NCBI RefSeq assembly: GCF_050948215.1
Contig: NC_135149.1
Coordinates: 6,677,001 to 6,741,000 of the forward strand
Direction of reading: 5' to 3'
Length of the DNA: 64,000 bases
Source: Halictus rubicundus
Taxonomy: Eukaryota; Arthropoda; Insecta; Hymenoptera; Halictidae
Shown: positions 57,395 through 64,000 of the stretch, in pieces
Position numbering within the stretch: position 1 is the stretch's first letter
Layout: every line of letters starts with the position of its first letter
The notes under the pieces: model-generated
What the model was told of the DNA's origin: nothing
Seen by the model: the letters and a program-made list of their open reading frames with translations, nothing else
The model's database searches: none
Made by a program: the position numbers and the translations under genes

Positions 57395-57955
57395 CGAACG
57401 TTATGCAAAATAAAAATTGCTTGTATCGATTGCAAGAAACAGAAGCCAAATTGAAATTTGATTCTTCTTTCTATAATTTTCATGAGCTGAACCTGGTACA
57501 TTGAGGTTTTTAAATTCTTATAATTTCTCTACTGCTTCAAGTTACACCCACACTGAAACAACATCGATCAACTTGTTGTCTCCTCCTGTAGCCTTCATCT
57601 TTCACTCGGTTTTTCAGCTTTATATTCCACCCACTCAGTTCTGTCATATACAGGGTCTCTCAGATAAAGGAGGCCAGCTAAATATCGCCTTTATTTCATC
57701 CTACCATTTTATCGTACAATTTTATCACACTTTTTGGTACTCAAAGTCACCTGAAGGTCATGACTTAAACATATGAAAAGTATTTCGTTAGCCGCTACAA
57801 GGTCGAATACGAAATTTTTCTTCTATGGTATTTCTCCTTTGATACCATTTAAATTGTGCCATAAATATTTTTGTGTCATTAGAAATAAAGGAGATATTTA
57901 GGTGGCCTCCTTTAGCTGAGACACCCTGTATGCATAAAATCCACAATCTAAATAT
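57395..57955 (+). mobile_element. GACTGCGG MITE split by a TA-target MITE
   Basis: The left part (GCGAACGTTATGCAAAATAA, then TTGCAAGAAACAGAAGCC) and the right end (atgcataaaatccacaatc then TA) belong to the GACTGCGG family. They are separated by the 278-bp element at 57651-57928. Confidence 0.65.
57651..57928. mobile_element. CAGGGTG MITE nested in a GACTGCGG MITE
   Basis: TA at 57649-57650 and 57929-57930. Ends CAGGGTCTCTCAGATAAAGG and, from the right, CAGGGTGTCTCAGCTAAAGG, continuing into AGGCC.(C/G)CTAAATATC. No coding capacity. Confidence 0.85.
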
Positions 57956-58482
57956 CACATTACGTTATAAATGTTCACCTATGATCAAAGGCTTATTTAA
58001 CAAATTACAATTTTCTTTCGATACAAAAAAATTTTTCGCAACAAGGAAATCTCTATCCCCTCTTCTTCTTTTGAAGTTGACCGCTCGATACCGTATAGCG
58101 CCACAACGAGAGGGCACTTTATGATTTGCCGGACTACTTTATGGGACGCATAAACTCTCGGCCCACTCATGAATAATGTCAACCCGAATAGCTACCCTCA
58201 TTCGCAATACGTCGAAAGCCGTCCTGAACCTTCGTCTTATATCGAAAGAAAACTGTGCACACATAGTAAGTCACATTAATGATCATGCATATAGCAATAT
58301 GCTTTGCAACCCTTAACGAATCATGACCACGTGAAAAAATTCGACTTACCGTAGTCTATTGCTAAATATAAACAGCATTCAAACGACAGAATAAATCAAC
58401 AAAATTCCCTGTTTCTGTAAAAAATAAAAGGGTTTGCTGCAGTCCATGGCCAACGAAGAGAATTGCAACTCGAATTGAGAGT

Positions 58483-58559
<77 letters not shown>

Positions 58560-59152
58560 AGGATATAGAGGAACAAAATTGAGAAGCCATTTCAGCGCCG
58601 CGATTAAATATTTGTTTATACATTACTTTGGTTAACAGTGTAATAAGCTCTCTGTTATTCCACCCGTATACCATTTGCCCCGGGAATTGAAATAATGAAT
58701 TGGAGAACGAAAATATTACGGACAGTTGATTAAGATTCGCATGGAAGAGTGCGTGATTCGCGGAGACAAAGAAAATAGCGTCGCCTGGCAAAAGTGGAAG
58801 GTTGTCGACACTTATTTTAGGATGTTATAAATACATAAAACTGAAGGATGAAAGAATTATTTTACAATAATTGAAATTATAAAGGTACATAGTTTTGTAC
58901 AAAATTATTGATTAAACATATACTACTACATTTTCACCAAATACCACATGCTTATCATTTAAAACTACTTGGAATTCTTAAAAATTGAAAAAATTATGTA
59001 GCGTTTTGATAGGTTCTGTTTGAAACATGCACCATAGGTACGGTGACCATACGTTCTTTCTTTAAGAAGACAGTCCTTCATTTCACTGATCTATACTTCA
59101 GATTTAGTTTTTTCTCCAGAATTATCATTTCGTCCTTTATTTTAAGGATTGG
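57956..59152. other. non-coding, with a GA microsatellite
   Basis: Modest GC rise at 58060-58260 and 58560-58800; no recognisable gene. The rest is AT-rich. Confidence 0.45.
58487..58557. repeat. (GA)n microsatellite, about 35 copies
   Basis: An uninterrupted GA run preceded by an imperfect gagagtgagtgag start. Confidence 0.97.
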
Positions 59153-59634
59153 GTTAAACTTTACTTCAGGAAACCAGAAATTTTTCACTTCTTTTATGTA
59201 AACCGATTTCGGCGAGAAAATGCCGAAAATCCAAGTTTTAATCCTAGGAGATCAGTAGTTCAAACGTTATGCGTGTTTAAAGTTGAGAGATTTTAAGCGT
59301 TTTTGACATGTAAGGGCACCGCCATGTTGGTATGCAGTCAACACCGCGCGGCGTCTAACGAGCGGAGTTGCTAGATGGCAGCACAAGCACCCGGTGATGT
59401 CGATAACGTGGATTTGCAAGCTAGTCCTCCTCCCCCGCACGAACCTAAGATCGATCAACCTTCTCGCGGCTCCGCTCATTGAATTACATCTGAGTGCATA
59501 CCATGTATAATTTTTGAACCAGTGAATTTCTAACATTAAAACTTGGATTTTCGATATTTTCTCACCAAAATCTACAGGATTACATAAAAAAAAAAAAATT
59601 AAAAATTCCTGATTTTCTAAAATAAAGTTTAGTC
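59153..59634. mobile_element. foldback element, fullest copy of a three-member family
   Basis: The left arm GTTAAACTTTACTTCAGGAA, CCAGAAATTTTTCA, TTTTATGTAAACCGATTTCG and CCAAGTTTTAAT is mirrored by attaaaacttggattttcg, tctacaggattacataaaaa, attcctgattttct and aaataaagttta at 59533-59632. A GC-richer centre holds GCCGCCATGTTGGTATGCA and GTTGCTAGATGGCAGCAC. Partial copies lie at 24254 and 27343. Confidence 0.75.
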
Positions 59635-60108
59635 AACACAACATCTTTTCCTTCATTTATCTTAATTCTTCAGTACACAATCTTGTTTCATGGGGGAAAT
59701 ACTAAAACCCCGTTGAATTCATCAAAGAGTACAGCACAGTAAACTCCCGTATGGCGCGATTAAAAAATTGTTTAAGTGTACAGTTACTTTAAACAAGTTT
59801 TTGTACAATTACCGTAAATTTACGTCCACGCGTAAAATACATATACAATCTTTTTAAACAGTTTTTTAAAATTTTGTCTGTTGATGTACATTGTCAAAGT
59901 GACGGCGTCGGAGGAAACGACAGAAACGACGTTACAGATTCGCGAAACGGTGCGTTCCGCTCGGAAACCTCTGCAATTTCTTTGACAATACACGGCCCCA
60001 TTTTTGCGAAACAAATAACCCATTTCGCTAAAGAGACACGGGAACGTCCGCGTCACTTTCTTCCGTTTCTCTTGAAAATTCCTCGGAGTCGCGGCCAACT
60101 CTCCTTTT

Positions 60109-60188
<80 letters not shown>

Positions 60189-60782
60189 TTCGTATGAATA
60201 TATAATAAAAGTTCGCAGAAAATGGGAAAAGTGGATGAAAGAGGCGACGTGCGGGAGTGCGGAAAAAGGAGGAAGCCTCGGTCATTATCCAACCGGAAAC
60301 GAATGAATGACGCGAACGTCGAGCTAAGATACAGGAAAGAATGAAAGGAACGCGAACGGGAAGAATTCTTTTAGAAAAATTCCCGAGTTCGCTGTTGGGG
60401 AGAAAGATACGGGAGCATGAGTCCGGTGCATGATTTTTGAAGCGCTTTTTTTTATGACCGCCGAGGATGCCCCGACATTTTATTCACGTCGTTGTTCAAC
60501 GAGGCGAAAGTGTTTCGAGTAATTGGAACACCGACTTTTTCGGTATACTGCGGGAGATGAAATTTTAGAAAAAAATTTAATGAACGTTGCTGTGCGAGGG
60601 AGGAATGATTTTTTCTTTTCGTATCACGCACTTTCTCGCATCGTTATTTAGATTAAATCTGGTTCTTGGGTTCTGAAAAATTGCTTTTGCGTGGTTTCTT
60701 GTATTCTACGGGGGCGGTGTTGGCGAGTAAGTTGTGTGAGAAAATTTGGTTACATTTTTCATCACGTTTTTATATTGTTTAA
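59635..60782. other. non-coding, GC-richer around a CT microsatellite
   Basis: 59880-60560 is GC-richer with frames on both strands that run through the microsatellite; none is recognisable. Confidence 0.45.
60109..60184. repeat. (TC)n microsatellite, about 37 copies
   Basis: A CT/TC run, uninterrupted. Confidence 0.97.
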
Positions 60783-61193
60783 CACTTCAGCTGCCACCTT
60801 AGTCATGTGCGAGTGATATTAGTTTTTTATCAAACTTGAAAATGGATTTTTTTACAATATTAACCCCTTGCCTTATAATTTAACTATGTTACTATTTTTA
60901 TTTTTACCATTTTATTTCGTCTGACGTTTTATGTAGATACGCGTCAATGGAAACTAAAATAATTTGTATTGCTTTAAAATCAATTTAAAATGATTAGATT
61001 GCTACTACATACATATGAAAGGTTAAAAATAATCATGTTTGCCAAACCAAGCTTTGTTAGCGTTTACAAAGAGTAAGAAGTTTGCAAAAGTAATTACTAT
61101 AATAAATCTTGTCTTTTCAATTCTTATATTATTAAGTAATTTATTTTAATTTTATGTAACGTTTATAGGTACTAGTGTGGCAATCAATATGTT
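60783..61193. mobile_element. third copy of the 16-kb TTAA MITE, with a second TTAA block inside
   Basis: TTAA (60779-60782) is followed by CACTTCAGCTGCCACCTTAG and a gtgcgagtga block like the 16013 copy. Its 3' part (ttattttaattttatg..tttatagg..ctagtgtggcaatcaa) matches the family end. The middle, starting TTAACCCCTTGCC at about 60862, is the block also seen at 33072 and appears inserted. Confidence 0.6.
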
Positions 61194-62095
61194 GTGCCAC
61201 GCACCACGCAATATTAATGCATATTAAAATAAATATGTTGACGTTACATTGGCAACATCATGCTCATGTATCTAATTCGTTAAAAACCAATTGCTTTTTT
61301 GTACAAATGCCAAACGAATAGTATATATTTTTCCCATTATTTAAGACTTTGTTAACTCTAGTTCTTTGTACAAAATATTTGTAATATTTAAAAAATTCTC
61401 ATCTCTGAAGGGTTGGGTTTCATTATTTCTACCATTTTTATTTCGTGTACTTGTTACAAACACTTATATTTGACAATTTATGCGTGAATGCCCAAAACTT
61501 CTTTTTTTATACTTATATATCTACGGCTTAATTTATTTTTTTGTTATAAGTTATGTTCATTTATTACAGCATACGTTGTATTTCGAGAAATTATTTTTGT
61601 TAGATATTTGTGTGGCACCATACATTTCAGCGTTAAAAAATCGAGCGCATAAAAAGGTTGCAATGACTCTTATGGTTGTGCATTCACGCGTTGTGACCAG
61701 TGAGAATTATTACAACAGCGAAGGGATAAATTTTTTACGCAACCCTATGAATATTTTAAAGCATAGGTACCTGTTGTGTACGCGATACAACGATATTTAT
61801 TAAATCCTTGCTTTGAATAATTTTAGTTTAAAATTCTGGGCGAGCGGCGCAGCGTAGTCGAATAATTTTATCGCTACACAATAATTAAAATAGCTTACCT
61901 TTACGTGCAGTTACTCTTGATAATTCTTGGTTCGTGCACTGAAATATTTATAACTTCTTTGCGCTACCGACATCAATTTGTACAACATTTTTTAAGCATT
62001 GTTTCTTTATAAATTACCTTAATTATTTACAAATCTTTAATTCTAAAAAAAATGGTGACCTACAAGATATTCGGTATACAATATACAGGGTGTTA
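61194..62095. other. AT-rich non-coding
   Basis: The 107-codon plus-strand frame at 61480-61803 is hydrophobic at first and AT-biased with no recognisable motif; not called as a gene. Confidence 0.45.
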
Positions 62096-62509
62096 AAAAA
62101 AAACCATTCAATATTTATATGGTATATAGAACACATTGTGCCGAGTAAAAAAGCCATAGTAAACATAGGTCAACCGTTTCTGAGCTTTGAACATTTTTGT
62201 TTGCTATCATTATGATCAACCTACTTCCATCGCATGCGATACTTACTTCAGTGTTTATAAACCGCGTTCTGAGTGTCCTCATTCAACTGCTGATAGTAGA
62301 TTTCATCCGGAATCAGTCAGTTGAGTGTCGGAAAATCTTCTGTAAATATCAAAAGGCCGGTAGTAAATGAACCATGATGTTATCAAACAAAAATGTTTAT
62401 ATCTCAGAAACGGTTGATCTTTCGACCTATGTTTACCAAGGCTTTTTTGCTTAGTAGAGTGTGTTCTATATTCTACATAAATATGGAATGGTTTCTTTTT
62501 AACATCCTG
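62096..62509. mobile_element. TA-target foldback MITE, CAGGGTG type
   Basis: TA at 62094-62095 and 62510-62511 brackets 414 bp with ends CAGGGTGTTAAAAAAAAACC and, from the right, CAGGATGTTAAAAAGAAACC. The arms extend about 130 bp (GTAAACATAGGTC with AACCGTTTCTGAG matched inversely near 62407-62440). No transposase. Confidence 0.85.
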
Positions 62510-63948
62510 TATAATTATTTAATATTGTCTGATGTATTTTCGTCGCGTAAATGTATGTTTAAATGTAACGACGTGCAAATATACACATTTGATTTATGTC
62601 CAAGCAATAAGTATCCCAGGCACGTTATACTGCTTACAGTTATTAGACAGAGCCTCTCGTATCCGACGTTATTACTATTTATTTATTTTCCATGTTATTA
62701 TTATGATTCTAAATTTAAAATTCACGTTTATTGTAAAGCAAGCTGAACATCAATTTTTTAATAACACTATGTTTCTAATTATATTGTACATTAATAAAGA
62801 AAATACGTGCACCTAAATGCAAGAATAATATCGATGGTTTTGAGAAAACTAAAAACAAAAATGTTTTCTTTTTCAGGAGAAACATTTCAAAAATATATAA
62901 ACGTATTTCTCGAAATTATATTTTTCTAATTGGCTAATATAACAATGTATTGAAACGACTATCTTCTCCAAAATTTTCAAAACTGTCTTTATTTGCACTA
63001 AAGAGCACATTTCTTTCTTTAGAACACACACGTCTCAAATATCAGGTGATCTCAAAAGTAATGCGAATTTCCCCTCGTATTTTTCAAAAGTGCAATACCA
63101 ATAAAAGCGGTCATCACAACCAATGGACTTTTATAACACTTTTCTTTATTTTCTACGACCTAGTACATATGTTGTGTTTTTATCATTATATGATACTATA
63201 TATTTTTGTGATATTATGTTACCTTCTAAAAATATGAAAGGAAAATTCTGAAATAAGATGAATTAATATTTACAATTCCTAGATGTTAAAAAATGTTTAA
63301 GGTTTAACATTTTACGTGCTCTTATACAAGTGGAAAATAGAGTTAAAAATCTCACGTGCATATTAGAATATACAAGGAACACCTCACGTAACACCACAAC
63401 ATTACAAAATATAAAATCATTAAAAAGTGGAAAATCAAAAAATTCAGTGTATAAAATCGTCACAAGAAGCCTCGTTGAATCCTCCTGTAAATTGAATTGC
63501 GCCGCTACAGTGGACGATTTCCTCGAATAATGGGACAAAAATGAAAAAGAAAAAATTGTTTAAAAAATGAAAATTTTTTGGTAATATGATTTATTAATGT
63601 CTAATACGTAAAACTGACAAGTTTCTTTTCTTTATCCTTATTTATAACTAAAATAATTGGAACAATAAAAAAGTACAATAGTCAAAATATACGTTTCTTT
63701 TTAATATCAAAATATACAATATTCTAAAATATTACAATAATACATAAATTATTTAGACAACAGGTACAATTTGCAATAAATCCAAGAGTTTAAGTATTGT
63801 TACATTATCTTATTTGGAACGTTTCCGAATGAATTCTTTTTTGTTGTACATAATACAATATTCATTACTACATCTGCAAAATTTAAAATCAGCTGCGGCT
63901 TTTTACAGTTTGTTGAGTTCTATAAACTAAAAGCCATACGCAAACGTA
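62510..63948. other. AT-rich non-coding; possible mariner end
   Basis: ATCAGGTGATCTCAAAAGTA then atgcgaattt at about 63040 resembles a mariner-type terminal repeat, without a visible partner. Frames at 62393-62816, 62950-63237 and 63263-63538 are AT-rich without motifs. Confidence 0.4.
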
Positions 63949-64000
63949 CAGTGGAATTACAGTAATATTCGGACACTTATACTTATTCGGACAAGGCCGA
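63949..64000 (+). mobile_element. left end of a Tc1-like element cut by the window edge
   Basis: TA (63947-63948) followed by CAGTGGAATTACAGTAATAT and ttcggacactt. CAGTG ends after TA are usual in Tc1-like elements; the rest lies beyond the window, so this is provisional. Confidence 0.4.

Overview
This window is eukaryotic, most likely from an insect. It is AT-rich with scattered GC-richer islands, has spliced coding exons with GT/AG borders, and is packed with relics of cut-and-paste DNA transposons (mariner, Tc1, a Tc3-like DDE family, hAT-like, pogo-like and TTAA-target piggyBac-like) plus many small non-autonomous derivatives. The one host protein that can be read, together with the mariner/MITE load and long GA/CT and hexamer microsatellites, suggests Hymenoptera (ant or bee). 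The order is an inference. I see no bacterial-type operons, CRISPR arrays, rRNA genes or recognisable tRNA genes.

Host gene: a polypeptide N-acetylgalactosaminyltransferase (GalNAc-T, Pgant family; most like the Pgant9/Pgant2 type from memory) runs left to right. A GC-rich promoter/5' UTR (about 12640-13242) leads into coding exon 1 (13243-13492; short cytosolic tail, membrane anchor, stem). A 5.97-kb intron follows, then coding exon 2 (19464-19662; stem up to the start of the catalytic region). I could not find exon 3 or any catalytic exon downstream. Either a very long intron 2 fills the rest of the window or short exons escaped reading by eye.

Layout: 1-2180 holds a mariner end, a Tc1 fragment and two TTAA-type relics. 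2181-5276 is non-coding with a GC-rich island. 5277-9703 has a 1-kb TA-target foldback element and an element carrying a hexamer array of about 0.5 kb. 9704-12640 is AT-rich and featureless. Intron 1 (13493-19463) contains a degenerate minisatellite of about 72 bp per unit, a second diverged repeat array, an almost complete mariner pierced by a TTAA element exactly at its stop codon, and a hAT-like foldback element with a perfect 8-bp target duplication. From 19663 to 64000 the sequence is non-coding, apart from one weak candidate micro-exon at 51860. It is dominated by foldback/MITE families, many nested in one another, including a Tc3-like transposase relic (35721-37407), TTAA-in-TTAA nesting (40877-41819), a tandem-repeat locus invaded twice (43797-45090), and three copies of a piggyBac-like MITE, two of them carrying or containing other elements.

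The most interesting content is therefore structural. Nested insertions here can be dated relative to one another because intact copies or opposite palindrome arms give the pre-insertion sequence. Two cases show a microsatellite expanding from a seed inside a transposon copy. I found no convincing new multi-gene system.
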